The notes under the pieces were generated by a model. It saw only the letters and a list, made by a program, of their open reading frames with translations. It had not been told where the DNA came from and searched no databases. From assembly GCA_029582165.1 (NCBI GenBank), contig CM055871.1, positions 31,385,802-31,449,801 of the forward strand: DNA of 64,000 bases, given 5' to 3'. Made by a program: the position numbers and the translations under genes. Positions 24,074 through 35,334 of this stretch are shown in pieces (position 1 is the stretch's first letter; the number at the start of each line of letters is the position of its first letter). This DNA is from Portulaca oleracea (Eukaryota > Streptophyta > Magnoliopsida > Caryophyllales > Portulacaceae).

Positions 24074-25771
24074 TGATTAGGCTCATTTTGAGCCTTATTT
24101 AGACCACCATACTTGGTCATTTTTATCTAATTTTTCCCGCTCATAATGCCACTTATCTCGTGTTTTCCTTCATTTTGTAGGTCCTGAGTGCGAAACCTAA
24201 AGAACCCGGGAAAGGAGCAAAATCCTTAGAATGAGAGGATGACCCGGGACTCAAAGATAGATGCCAAGAGCGTGGAAGAAGCCGGGAGTCGAGAGGAATC
24301 AAAATGGCCAAGAAATCAAGGAAAAACAAGGGGGAACGATGTGCCATCATTCTGCACGATCATGCACTCCCTTTTGTGCTGCAGAAGGCCCTGCCCAGAT
24401 AAGGGCAAGATCGTGCCATAATTTGGCACGATCGTGCCATAATTCGGCATGATCGTGCCACCCTCCTCGTGTTGCCTCAGCCATGATTCAAAAGGCGGCA
24501 TGCTCGTGCAGATCTAGGCGCACGATCGTGCACTGCTCTCTGGAAGGTTTGAACGATCGTGTCGTACCACCGCATGATTGTGCCAAGCTCCGCCATTCAG
24601 CCGTTGCCTAGAATTTTTCAAGCAACATGATCGTGCCGGTTTTCTGCACGATCGTGCCGATCTCGGATTTCAGCCCTGTTTCCAGAAATCAAAACGACGC
24701 ACTTTGGGATGTTTTTAGGATACTATTTATAGATTTTTAGGGTTGTAATTCAGCAACTTTTATCATTCCTTAGGTTACTTGGCAACTTTTTATTGTATTC
24801 TCTATAGTTTAGCCACTAAAACCATTTATTTAGAGCACTTTTATCTTAATTACTTGTTAATCTTCCTCTTTAAATCTCTTTCTTTCTCTTTATTTATTGC
24901 ATTGCTATGGTTTGTATTTAATATTGGAAGACTTTTGAAGACTATTTAAGTTATATTTGAAGCATTTATTGAAGAAAAGTCATCTTAAGGTATATTTTCT
25001 CTCATTTTTACTGGTTTATTGCTTATTTAAGTGTTATTAGTTAGGTTTGGTATCTTGTTTGGTGAATATGAGTTCCTTTGCTAGTTTGAGTTTAAGTGTT
25101 GTTAGTTTAGTACTTGTTAATATGATTAGAGGCTAAATTTTTCTGGGCTTGGGGGTTTAATGGCCCCTAATGAGGTCTAACCTTGGAGGTTTAGTGAAGG
25201 GGGGTGGTTAATTTGGGTTTAAGGATCCTCTCACTATTAACCCTATTATTGTGGGAGGTTTTGTTGGCTGGGAGGTTGGCAAAAATGCCTCTAACACAAT
25301 GATTTGGCTTCTTGGTGGAGTGATTAGCCCTTTCTTTTATGAGAATGAGAGTTGGGCAAATTAGGGTTGTTGCATTAATTACTCTTAATTGCTTTCCTTC
25401 ATGAAAATGGGGGAAAGTAATTAAGTTTCAATCTAATGCCTCCCTTGAAAGAGAGCTTAGAATGGTTTAAATTCATCAACAACTTGTTCTTAACCTTAAT
25501 TGATCATTCCTCATCCTATTATCTTCTCGGGTTAGGCTAATTAGTTAGGTGACTAGAACAATCCCCGAGTCCTTCTTTCTCATAATATTTCTAGAGTCTA
25601 GTTTCCCGTTGATTTTAGTCCTTGTTTAGTTTAATTTTACTTTAGTTGACCCAAATCTCATCTTTGTGAAATCCTTGTTTATTCCGAACTCTTTTACTTA
25701 AAACAAATTGAATTTGACCCTAGCTCCCTGAGGATACGATAACACACATCGGCTATACTATAGCTTGAACA
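24074..25771 (+). mobile_element. Solo LTR nested in the copia 3' LTR
   Basis: A 1698-bp segment from TGATTAGGC to TTGAACA, flanked by a perfect 5-bp duplication AGTAG (24069-24073 and 25772-25776) that interrupts the copia LTR. It has no coding region and no second LTR, so it is a solo LTR left by recombination. Its length and closing CCCTGAGGATACGAT...CTATACTA style suggest a gypsy (Tat/Athila-like) LTR. Orientation is inferred from that ending. The 24351-24660 part holds about nine copies of a GCACGATCGTGC palindrome. Confidence 0.9.
24351..24660. repeat. Cluster of GCACGATCGTGC palindromes
   Basis: Perfect or near-perfect copies lie near 24354, 24413, 24425-24438, 24446-24459, 24498, 24519-24534, 24552, 24571-24584, 24633 and 24644. 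Each could form a short hairpin. The short open frames here are by-products of the repeat. Confidence 0.85.
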
Positions 25772-25776
25772 AGTAG

Positions 25777-26197
25777 GAATTTCTTTGAGAATTCTGAGTT
25801 GTAAGAATCTTCGTGAGAAAGTTTTCTGAGTTGTAATCACTAGGGAATTAGTGGTGAGTTGTGTAACCAGTTGAGTGATAATTGGTGAGGACCTCAGGGT
25901 CGTGTAGCTAAAGTGAGTGAGTGACCTCACTTTAGTGAGTCCAAGTCTTTCTTCTTGCCTCAACTGTGAGGCCACCTTTGCAGAAATTCATTATGAATTT
26001 TCTGCCCTTGTAAGCATTCGTTGAGAACCTCACAGTCCTTGACAGTGCCGAGTTTGTAACCTCCTCTCTTTCCTTGCACTTTAAGCTTATAAATAAAAAA
26101 TATTATTCAGTTATATAAGTGCTAATAATGTCCTTGTGTTGATTAAGTGCAGAGTTTTTTATACAACCCTATTCACCCCCCCTCTAGGATTATTTCA
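25777..26197 (+). repeat. 3' LTR, right half
   Basis: Resumes with GAATTTCTTTGAGAATTCTG and runs to TTATTTCA like the 5' LTR. It is followed directly by another primer-binding site (TGGTATCAGTGC, 26200-26211, one base off) and another gag start. So it serves as the 3' LTR of one unit and looks like the 5' LTR of the next. Confidence 0.85.
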
Positions 26198-26253
26198 ATT
26201 GGTATCAGTGCAGGTCCACCTGATCAAGAGTTTAACAACTCGTGAAAAATATC

Positions 26254-26403
26254 ATGGCCGGTATCAATGCAAATGAAGCTCCTCAAGGACGCTCATGGAC
26301 AAGAACTCCATTACTTACTGGAGAAAACTACAAGATATGGAAAAGACAAATAGAAATATTTCTCAAGGATCAAGATAAAGATCTATGGACTGTGGTCATT
26401 GAT
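26254..26403 (+). pseudogene. Truncated second copia gag
   Basis: Starts with an in-frame Met and reads through the same SWTRTPLLTGENYKIWKR region as the gag at 21.4 kb. After about 50 codons it loses similarity at the junction with the inverted copy. It is the 5' stump of a second unit. Confidence 0.8.
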
Positions 26404-26905
26404 GCCAATTCCAACCATGATCTTTTCCACAGAGTGGTTAAGCTCTTGATACAATGGACCTGCTCTGATACCAATTAAAAGAACCCTAGGGGTGTAAATA
26501 GGGTTGATGGTATTTTCTGCACTTAAATTCACAAGGACGTTAATCACAACAGAAATATATGAATAATACTTCTTTATTGAATTTAACTTTAAGTACACAG
26601 GAAGATGAGGGGTTCAGAATACTCGGCGGTATTGGAATCAGAGGTCCTCAAAACTGCTTACAACGATAGAAACTTCAAGTTAGTTCCTGCTGCTAACCTA
26701 ACCAAGGATTTTTGGTGATGCTACAACTCACTAAAGATTGAGGCACTCTTTCTTTAGCTACACTCTTTGGATGACCTCACCAGAAACACTTTTGTGGTTA
26801 CAATAACTCATTATTAAACACACTAGTGATTACACTCAGAATTTTTCTACCAAAAATTTCTACTCTTCGATTACACTTGCTTGGAATCGTTATCTTCAGG
26901 GAGAG
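26397..26905 (-). mobile_element. Inverted 5' stump of a related copia element
   Basis: On the minus strand, a partial LTR (26905 to about 26477) leads into TTGGTATCAGAGCAGGTCC (primer-binding site) and a gag start (Met at 26416-26418). The gag stops after a few codons at the junction near 26400. It is diverged from the other LTRs but shares AACGATTCCAAGCAAGT and the leader. It lies head-to-head with the second gag copy. Confidence 0.78.
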
Positions 26906-29460
26906 GATAGGCATGTAAAAACTTGAATAAGTTGAGCTATGTTAGAATTTGTTAAAATTTGTTTAAACTATGTGTACATAGTGCGTTTAATCTATTAAAT
27001 ATATTAAAACACAAGTTCCTAAGAAAAATTCAAACCTAAAAGAAATAATTTAGAAGGTTTGATGAATTCCAAAGCAAATTCCAAACCTACATAATTTATT
27101 ACTACATTCATAAATATAATATAAATAAAAATGAAAAAGAAATACCTAAAGTTATACATAAGTTACCAATATTTAATGCATATACAATTAAAACATTTTA
27201 AATTTTTCCAAAAAAGGAAAAGAATACATAAGGTTATATATACATAAACTAGCATTATATATCCCGTGTAATGCACGAGAAGATTGTCAATTATTAAACT
27301 CTCGACACTTAAGTGTTAAACGTTTTTTGATAAGAATATGTGTGTAAAGTTAAATAAAATTGAAATACTTATTTTTCACATATATAGATGATATATAAGA
27401 AAATATTTATCAAATAATTTATTTTTCAATTTACTGAATTAAACATTATTATTAATATGATAAAAGAATCCGGAAATATTTGTTATAATTTTGTCTTAAA
27501 CACATATAATTAACAATAATAGTAATTTTCATTTTGGTTAATTTGAATAAACGCAAGTAATTATATAATTTTTTTGATGTCACAAATTAAATCAATAAAA
27601 GGTAGTAGGTTTGTAGGTTACCATTAAAGAAAGATAAGAAGAGTAAAGTGTTAACTTGTAAATGACAACATAATCTTCATTTTTCCTTGAAGCTACATTT
27701 GTGTACTTATTGGTTGATAGCTATTATTAATAGTAATTTATTTTATTAATTAAAAGCTATTATTATTTAACACCTCTAATGAATACATTAACTAAATGAG
27801 TCAATGAAAAGTTTTCACCTAAAAAAAGATCTTTATATATATGACACATGGCAATAGCTCATTCTCTTTGTTTTGTTTTAATATACTTAATAGATAATAG
27901 ATTACATATATCTAATACAAAACTAGAACAATTTTTACTTTACCTTTCATCAATTTACTATTATAATATTATGACTAGAATGTTAGAAATAAAATATAAT
28001 AATAGATACTAAAGTAAAATTTTCATGAAAAAGCTATACTATTGTTTCGTATTCTTTTAAATAACTATGTTAGAAAATAAAATTTTCATTGAAACTACTA
28101 TATATATTTTTAACAATAAAAAAATTCAATTATATGTAAGGTACCAAAAAAAGAATAAGAAATTTGAATAAGGATAAATTAAAAAGTTGAAAAGAGGATA
28201 AAAGCCACGAATATAAAATGGAAAAGTTATAAGAAAATAAAATTGTCACGTAATTGTTGTCGTAACAATTTTTACAAAAAACAAACATCCTTCTCATGAT
28301 GAAAAATAAAATTAAACTATTTACCTATAATTGTCATGGTCATGAAATAAAATAAACTCAAATGATAATTTATTCCATAACAAATAATATTTTTATAAGA
28401 TTGAATTGATAATTATAATAAATTACTCTAGAAAATAAATAACATAAAATTATTGAAAAATTACCCTTGCATCGCACGGGATATTAGAGACTAGTTTGGT
28501 TATTATATGTGAAAGTTGATTTATTGTAAATTTATTAAGTTAAAATTTGATTTTTGGTGATGTGTAAGGTAAAATATAATTGTATTGTTGGTTAAGGGTA
28601 ATTATTTAATTAAATATGAGAGTAATGATTGAGTTGTGATTTTAGTCTGAGTTAATTATAATTTTTTTTATAGGAATGAGTTAATTATAATGTTATTAAT
28701 TTGGTGAAGTAGTTGAGTACATGAAGTAAATTGTTTTTGGAGTATTGTTGTGTGAATTTTCAATTTTTGATTTCATACAAATTACAATAATATTTTAAAT
28801 CAGATTTTACGTTTGATTGAGATGCAATTATTTGAGGCTATTTTTAATGTATATAAATGTTGCGAGTTAACAGTTTAATTAATTATATAGAAATTTTAAA
28901 TCAAATTAAGCCCCTATAATTATATGTAGAAATAATTATGTAATAAAATATGTATAACCTTTTTTGTTAACTAACGGTATTATTAAATTGAATAAGTTTA
29001 TTTTTTAATAAATATAATGGGTTTAATTAATTATGGACGTATGTAACAAAGTTTAATGAAGTTTAGTTATTAATTTAAAAATAAATCCAATTTGAAGTAA
29101 CTCAAAGTACATATGTCATATATAATTGATAAATAGATGTGAATTGAAGGGCTTTAGGCCGTGTTCTTTTCTCATTACGTATAAAATAATCTGATTACGT
29201 ACGTACGTATGTTATATTTGTTAAATAGTAGCGAAAAATTTTATGTACAATCGAAAAAGTTGTTTAATTATTTAATATGAATTTTACTATTAAATTAAAC
29301 ATATTCATAATATGGAGAGACCTCCACATCGCAGTTTGATGTATGAGAGACTTGAACCGTATAGGATGGTTATTAGACAAGAATGAGTTGTTGAGGTAGA
29401 AACTTTTGATGAATTTACTTAATCTTGATGATGTAAAATAATATTTTTATAGGCGGGGGA
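26906..29460. other. AT-rich intergenic with an inverted-repeat element
   Basis: No gene is seen. The inverted-repeat element at 27248-28495 fills half of it. The stretch 28500-29460 is AT-rich and I see nothing else in it. Confidence 0.5.
27248..28495. mobile_element. Terminal-inverted-repeat element, class unknown
   Basis: The left end reads ACTAGCATTATATATCCCGT then GTAATGCACGAG. The right end, reverse-complemented, reads ACTAGTCTCTAATATCCCGT then GCGATGCAAGGG. The interior (about 1.2 kb) is AT-rich and non-coding. I found no target duplication and cannot assign a superfamily. Confidence 0.6.
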
Positions 29461-30511
29461 TTGGGGAACAATGTTGCTATTGGACGGGTCATGGAGAAAT
29501 CGATGGGTAACGTTGATTATGAGCATGGTAGTGGTGACGATGTGTATGGTGACTCGGAGCAAAAACAAGTAGACATCATACACACGACAAACTCAATCAG
29601 CCAAAGTACGTTGACGGATCGAGCGGAAGAAATGGTGAATGATTTCATCAGGACCAATGAGTCGCCTAATGCACGAGCTTAAGAGTTCTATGATAAAATG
29701 CTTGATATTGTTCAACAACCTCTATGAAACAGTTTCGAAAAATTGAGTTGAAAATTAAAGTGAAGAAGTTGGGGATGGGCTATGAAACAGTAGATGCATG
29801 ATCTACTATAAGGACAATGCTCATCTTATCGAATGCAAATTTTGTGGGCATCCTAAGTATAAGCCCTATAACTCGTCAGCCACGAGAAAGAAAGGCGCCC
29901 TACGTACATAAGAAAATGTTATACTTTCCCTTACAACCTAGTTGCAGCGTCTCTATGCCTCAAAGAACACAACAGGGAATATGAGATGGCATGCTGAGTA
30001 CATGTGTGAGGAATATGTCCTCAGTCATCTGTCAGACGACACATTTTGGAAATTGTTTAACACCATACATGCAAATTTTGCGGAGGATTCCCGAAATGTG
30101 AGGCTTGGTATTTGTGTGGATGAGTTTATCCGGTTCAACCAAAATGGGAAGTCATATTCAATATGGCCGATTGTAGTCAATCCTTACAACTTGCCGCATG
30201 AATTGTGCATGAAAACCCTCTATATATTCTTGACATGCATTATTCCAGGTCCAAAGAACCCAGGAAACAAAATTGATGTTTTCCTCCAACCCTTGGTGGA
30301 CGAGCTTCAACGATTATGGGTTCAGGTTGAAATGTACGACATCTCCAGTAGACAAAATTTCAACATGCTGAAAGCTTTGATGTTGATAGTAAATGATTTC
30401 CCAACCCTGGGCAAGCTTTCTGGAAGGAGCACAGATGAGGGCGTGGCGTATCCTATATGCATGGAGGGGATGAACGCCATGTCTAACTCAAGAAACGTGA
30501 ATGATCGATAA
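29461..30511 (+). pseudogene. CACTA (En/Spm) TNP2-like transposase relic
   Basis: Three pieces match the plant TNP2 transposase family in order. At 29461-29682 is the acidic N-terminal region, ending with an EEMVNDFIR stretch. At about 29790-29880, in a broken frame, is a metal-binding-like YYKDNAHLIECKFCGHPKYK stretch. At 29942-30511 is the core, with MRWHAEYM, NVRLGICVDEF, YSIWPIVVNPYNLPHELCMK, IPGPKNPGNKIDVFLQPL and NDFPTLGKLSG. A TNP2 protein is usually several times longer. Stops and frame changes separate the pieces, the 3' part is missing and no CACTA ends were found. It is dead. Confidence 0.85.
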
Positions 30512-30654
30512 AAATATGGAGGGAGTATTTTGGAAAACATAATAAAAAAGGAATCGAATGTTTTACAATATATCATTTCCCTTTGCATAATGCACTATTT
30601 TTATGAAACAAAGACAACAATTTCACTACCGAAATCCATGTTATAATATTACAT

Positions 30655-30868
30655 TTGTTCTTTTTTATCTGTCGTCTAAAATATTGGTGTAAAAAAATTT
30701 GACCGTCAATATTTAATTTCATTTTAAAAAAATTGATGTCATTAAATTTATAATAAAAAATTATTTAAAAAGTATAATATTATAATTTTTAATAAAATTT
30801 CATATGAAAAATTATGGATTAGTAATTGATATCGGTAAATGTAAATGACAAATAAAACGGATGGAGCA
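30655..30868. mobile_element. Stowaway-like MITE, degraded
   Basis: Runs from TTTGTTCTTTTTTATCTGTCG to ATGACAAATAAAACGGATGGAG and follows the 19819 and 13318 elements (ATTATAATTTTTAATAAAAT, TTATCGGTAAATGTAAATGA positions). The end bases are eroded. Confidence 0.6.
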
Positions 30869-31833
30869 AAAATATTACACCGCAGTACAGTGCAGTATTG
30901 GGCTTCATATATGAATTTATGATTTCAAATTTTACATTTATTCGTGTTAAACCTACTGTCATTCTACCTCAACATCCAACCATTAATTTAATTTAGTAAT
31001 TAGTACCCCATTTCACACAAGCTTACACAAAGTGGTCCAAAATACATGAAGCTCAAGTTGAAGACACTTTTGGTCTTCTTGGATGTCCCCTTTTCTTTTC
31101 TTTTCTTTTTTTTTTTTAATGTGTCTAAAGCCTTTCTAAGTGACTAAGAATCCATAAATAGATTTGCACACATATATGATGTTTTTTTATGATTTAATCT
31201 AATAAAAAAAGAAACAAAGAAATTGAAATATACTTTATGCTCATAATGTTCAAGTTGATATATCACATTTAATATAGTAAACAATAAAAAGGAATAAGTT
31301 TTTTGTTATTTTTTAAGGCAAGGAACTAGTTTGCTAACTGTGCATGACCATACCTATGCCATAATAACCAATAAAGGAAACAATGGCCCATGAAATAAAG
31401 GGATGGAAATATTAGTGTCATTAAATTATAAGATGAGAGCAAAAAGAATCTCCTTTAGCATAGAATGGTAATGAAAATGATGATGGGGTATTATTCCTTG
31501 ATCACCCCCTCCCAAAAAAAAAAAAAAAAATCTCTATTGTCAATGGCATACAGCATACTAGACACAATACCTAGATTTTTTTTTTAAAAAAAATTTAGGA
31601 ATCACAATACATTTGAATAATAAATTCCATCTATGATTTTGTTATGCATATTTTACTTTTGGTATGCTTATAATTCCAGTACCAGATTCTTGTTTATTTT
31701 ATTGAAATAACGTGGTTATATATGAAAATAAAAAATGATATGAGTCTTTATATATGTGTATATATTAAATTGAAAAAAAACATATAATTGAATTCGATAA
31801 GTACAAATACCACATATAAGTTGCATAAAATAA

Positions 31834-32100
31834 GGTTTTTGGTCCCAAATAATATTTGTTTTTGGTCATTGATTGAAAATATAATCTAAAATGAGTTTTT
31901 GGCTAGTAGTGGTCCATACGTTTAACCTATTTTCTATAACTAAACTTTTTTACCTATTTTTAGCAATAAAAATATAAAAAATAAAAAGTTTAGTGATAAA
32001 ATATAGGTCAAACGTTTGAGCCACTACTGACCAATAAGTCAACTTGAGTTATTTCTACTCAATGACCCAAAAGTAGAGATTATTTGGGGCCAAAAAAATG
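31834..32100. mobile_element. MITE with long inverted arms
   Basis: The left arm GGTTTTTGGTCCCAAATAAT is mirrored by the right arm (reverse complement TTTTTTTGGCCCCAAATAAT). TTTTTGG.CATTGA, TTAACC/GGTCAAACG and TTTAGTTATAG/AGTTTAGTGAT are mirrored toward the centre. Non-coding. No clear target duplication. Confidence 0.6.
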
Positions 32101-32433
32101 TTTTATATTTAACTTATCTGTAGTTTAAAATTTTAAAAGATAAACATACAAGATGGTTGATGGGGATGGTGTTTACCCGAATAGGATATCATTTATATTT
32201 GTCAGCAATTCAACATAGCCAACAAATGCTGAGAGGTTTTTCTTTTGTGTTGGAAACCTAAAGTTGGATGTTGAAATGTATTGATCAAAGTTGGAAGGAT
32301 CTTGTGAAAATAAAAGAAGTAGGTAAAAGTTAGAGAAGTAAAAAAGAGCCTGCAATAATTGCAACTATTTTATGTTAGAAAAACAATGGATGATCAAGGC
32401 TGGGGGAAGGACACTATCTAAGTTGTGTATGGA

Positions 32434-32703
32434 CAGTGGCGGAGCTAAGGGGGGTTTGTGGGGGCCTTGGCACCCCCCATGCCCAGAAAAAATTAATATA
32501 TGTATTGGAGAAGGCATGATGCATGGTTTATTTGGTGGTGCAATTGGTAAATGTCCACATTTAGATACCTTAGGTCAAGGGTTCGAAGCAGTGCAACAAC
32601 CTAGAATAGCATATATTTATGCATTGATTTCCTTTTTAACATTTATTTTATAACAATATTAAAATTTGGCACCCCCAATGAAAATTTTGTAGCTCCGCCA
32701 CTG
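32434..32703. mobile_element. hAT-type MITE with tRNA-like boxes
   Basis: A 270-bp element starting CAGTGGCGGAGCT and ending AGCTCCGCCACTG, with a perfect 8-bp duplication TGTATGGA (32426-32433 and 32704-32711). The interior has an A-box-like TGGTGCAATTGG (32536-32547) and a B-box-like GGGTTCGAAGC (32579-32589), spaced as in a tRNA-type Pol III promoter. The open frame at 32372-32653 that overlaps it is not a gene. Confidence 0.9.
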
Positions 32704-35334
32704 TGTATGGACCACTGCCTTGAAAGCGATTACGGCTCAACCTTAGTGTCAATCGAATATGTCAGTCGCTCCCTAAGGTTAACTCAGACAACCTTTGGAC
32801 ACGTGTATTCGTGACCAAAGACTTTGAGTATGATAAGCTGATTGCCCATAAATATTGAGAGAAGAGAAGAGGAGGATTGTGTGTTTTTGCTGTGTATTAA
32901 CAGAATAGCAAGACCTCCATTTTATAGTGAGAAAACGACTATTGGAATGACTGAAAAGGAAGGGACAAACACACTAATGAGAGGCAAGAATCAAGGAAAA
33001 TCAATGGGAACTAAGAGGAAAGGAATTAAAAGAAAGCGTAAAATTTGTGATATTAATGAGAGAATTAATCCAGTCAATACAAAAAGAAAAAATATTGGAA
33101 CCAAAACCAACCACGACCCGTGCCCACTCCCAAACCGCACCCTCCTCCATAAAACCCACTTTCAATTTATTACAACACAATGAGGAATAGTGGCATATAT
33201 AAACCCACTTGAAATTACACTATTCCTCCTATGTGGGACACCAAAAAGCATAAAAAGAGAATAAAAACCTTGTTATCATTACCACAAAACTCTCCATATC
33301 CAACATTTTAATAGATATATAATTAAAATTTTGAGATAAACTATATATTTCAAGAAGCAACATATTAAATTATTCCACATTCTTTGATATGATTAAATTT
33401 AATAATATACACCCCAAAAGAAAATAGATTGAAGTTTGTTAAAGTTAATTGAAATTATATCCTTATATGCAAAGATAACAACATCCAAAAACGTTTAGAA
33501 ATAAGAAAAGACATAATATATTTTCTTTGATATGAATACTACTTTTTTTTTTTTTTTGGATGCAGATATGAATATTAGTTTGGAACATCATTATATACCG
33601 AATAGGAAAAAAAAGCCTTAAATTATAGGCAAATCGAAAGTAAGTATTTACTTATTAATCTGTAATATATTTTAATAATAAATAACAAATTAGTAGACAC
33701 AATTGTATAAATTGGCAAATAATTTTTAAATAAAAATTTTAAAAATTATTGAGAATAATTGAATAGATGTTTTACTTTGAGTCACATCTAGCATCTTTTG
33801 AATATTAAAAAATATTACAATAAATTAAAGCATAAAATTTATCAAATATAATTACAAATAATACTTATTAGAATCTCATCAAAAAAATACTTATTAGAAA
33901 TTATAAAACAATTTAAAAGCATTGATGTTGTTTTTCAAACAATGAACATTATTTGTAAGTTAAAATTAACATATTTACATGTTAGTTAAAATTAAAATTA
34001 CATATATATGAAACATTTTACCTTTTGCTCAAAACTTTAAAATACACAGTAGTACCAATAAAATGATTTATAGATAGGATGACACAATATATGGTAAAAT
34101 ATAGCAATCAAATCACAAACATTAGGGCTAAGGTCACTATTGACCCAGTGACATGGATAACGATGAGTCATTATTGACCCAGTGATATGGATAGTCGATG
34201 AGCCGCCATAACCAGTAGTTGATGAATAAAACTTTAGGGTTCCTACCTTCTTTAAATGATGGTTGGAGGCACAATACTCTTCAATAAAGGGGTATAAGTA
34301 TATATGAATTTTATGCTTAGGGTTTGACTCCTTTAGAAATTTAAATGGGACTAATTAAATAGATAAATATATAAATAACTACTAACAAAATATTTTTTTG
34401 AAACGGGTTATGTCAATATTAGTGCCAAATATTATAATAAATATTAATTTGACAAAAAAATTAAAGGGCATCTAAAAATGAAAATTCTTGCACCAAAAAC
34501 TATCTTGCACCAAAATTTGTATATCATCCCAAAATGAAAATGACATGAAAAACTAGAGTAAAATCAAAATTAAGTTAAATTAGTAGTATTATCTTAAAAG
34601 ACTTTCAATTCCTATTAAGGCATAAATTGCACAGAGGTTAGATGTTTGTATACTGTCACTGACTGAAAGTGAGATATGCTAACATGATACATATCTTATA
34701 TTTAATCAAGAAATTTCAGAATTACATTGATTACTTTTCTGAACCATCTTAGAGGACCTATTCTAAACCAAAAAGCAACCAACTTGAAATATTTTTATTT
34801 AACTAATAATCCAGGACTAACAATTATGGAGCATTTTCAACTATTACAGGAATCTTAGGCAAATCCTGCCCAAAAAGAAGACAAAAAAATACCAAATAAT
34901 CATATCATCCATTTGCTCCTTTTTAATCTTGTTTCTCTTGTCATAAAATCATGATAACAACCCCCCAAAAGATAAAAAGGACATGATAAGAAATTCTAGC
35001 TGCCTCCCAAGTGACAAATTTTCTACCCTAAATATGTCAAATGTTATATGAACCATGTCCATTCTTAGAAAATGATTTCCATGAGCTAGTATGTATGTAT
35101 TTTCATGGGAAAGATAGGAATTAGAAACAACTAGAATGAGACAAAAGAAAGTGCATTAGATTTTGTTCAAATTTACATACAATTTAGTCACAAGTAGACC
35201 CTAAAATGACCCACACACAAAAACACACAAAAAAAGAAAAAAAAAAGCGTCTGCATATCAATTCAGCACAAAGTAAACCCTCTAAACAAACCAAAAAAGA
35301 AGAGGAAGGCAAAAAGGCAATATGATGATAATAT

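Larger units (their letters stand above)
20446..26197 (+). mobile_element. Gag-only copia element with a nested solo LTR
   Basis: Two ~830-bp direct repeats (20446-21274, and 23654-24073 plus 25777-26197) flank an internal region. That region has a primer-binding site TGGTATCAGAGC (21278-21289), a gag frame and a polypurine tract (AAAAAGGGGGAGAT near 23639-23652). Protease, integrase and reverse transcriptase are all absent. Without the 1.7-kb insertion in its 3' LTR the element is about 4.05 kb. Gag-only LTR elements of this kind (TR-GAG type) depend on proteins from full copies. No target duplication is seen because the right side runs into further copia fragments. Confidence 0.82.
30869..35334. 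other. Intergenic, downstream of the BBX gene
   Basis: No gene is supported. It holds the inverted-repeat elements at 31834-32100 and 32434-32703. The open frame at 32842-33183 is Lys-rich without a domain. The rest is AT-rich; the last few hundred bases before 35335 probably contain the BBX 3' UTR. Confidence 0.5.

Noticed and set aside
24351..24660. CRISPR-like array
   Set aside because: The repeats are palindromes with irregular spacing inside a plant LTR; CRISPR arrays are prokaryotic.
32842..33183. Plus-strand 113-codon frame as a gene
   Set aside because: Lys/Arg-rich, no motif, no supporting splice or promoter signals; AT/GA composition explains it.
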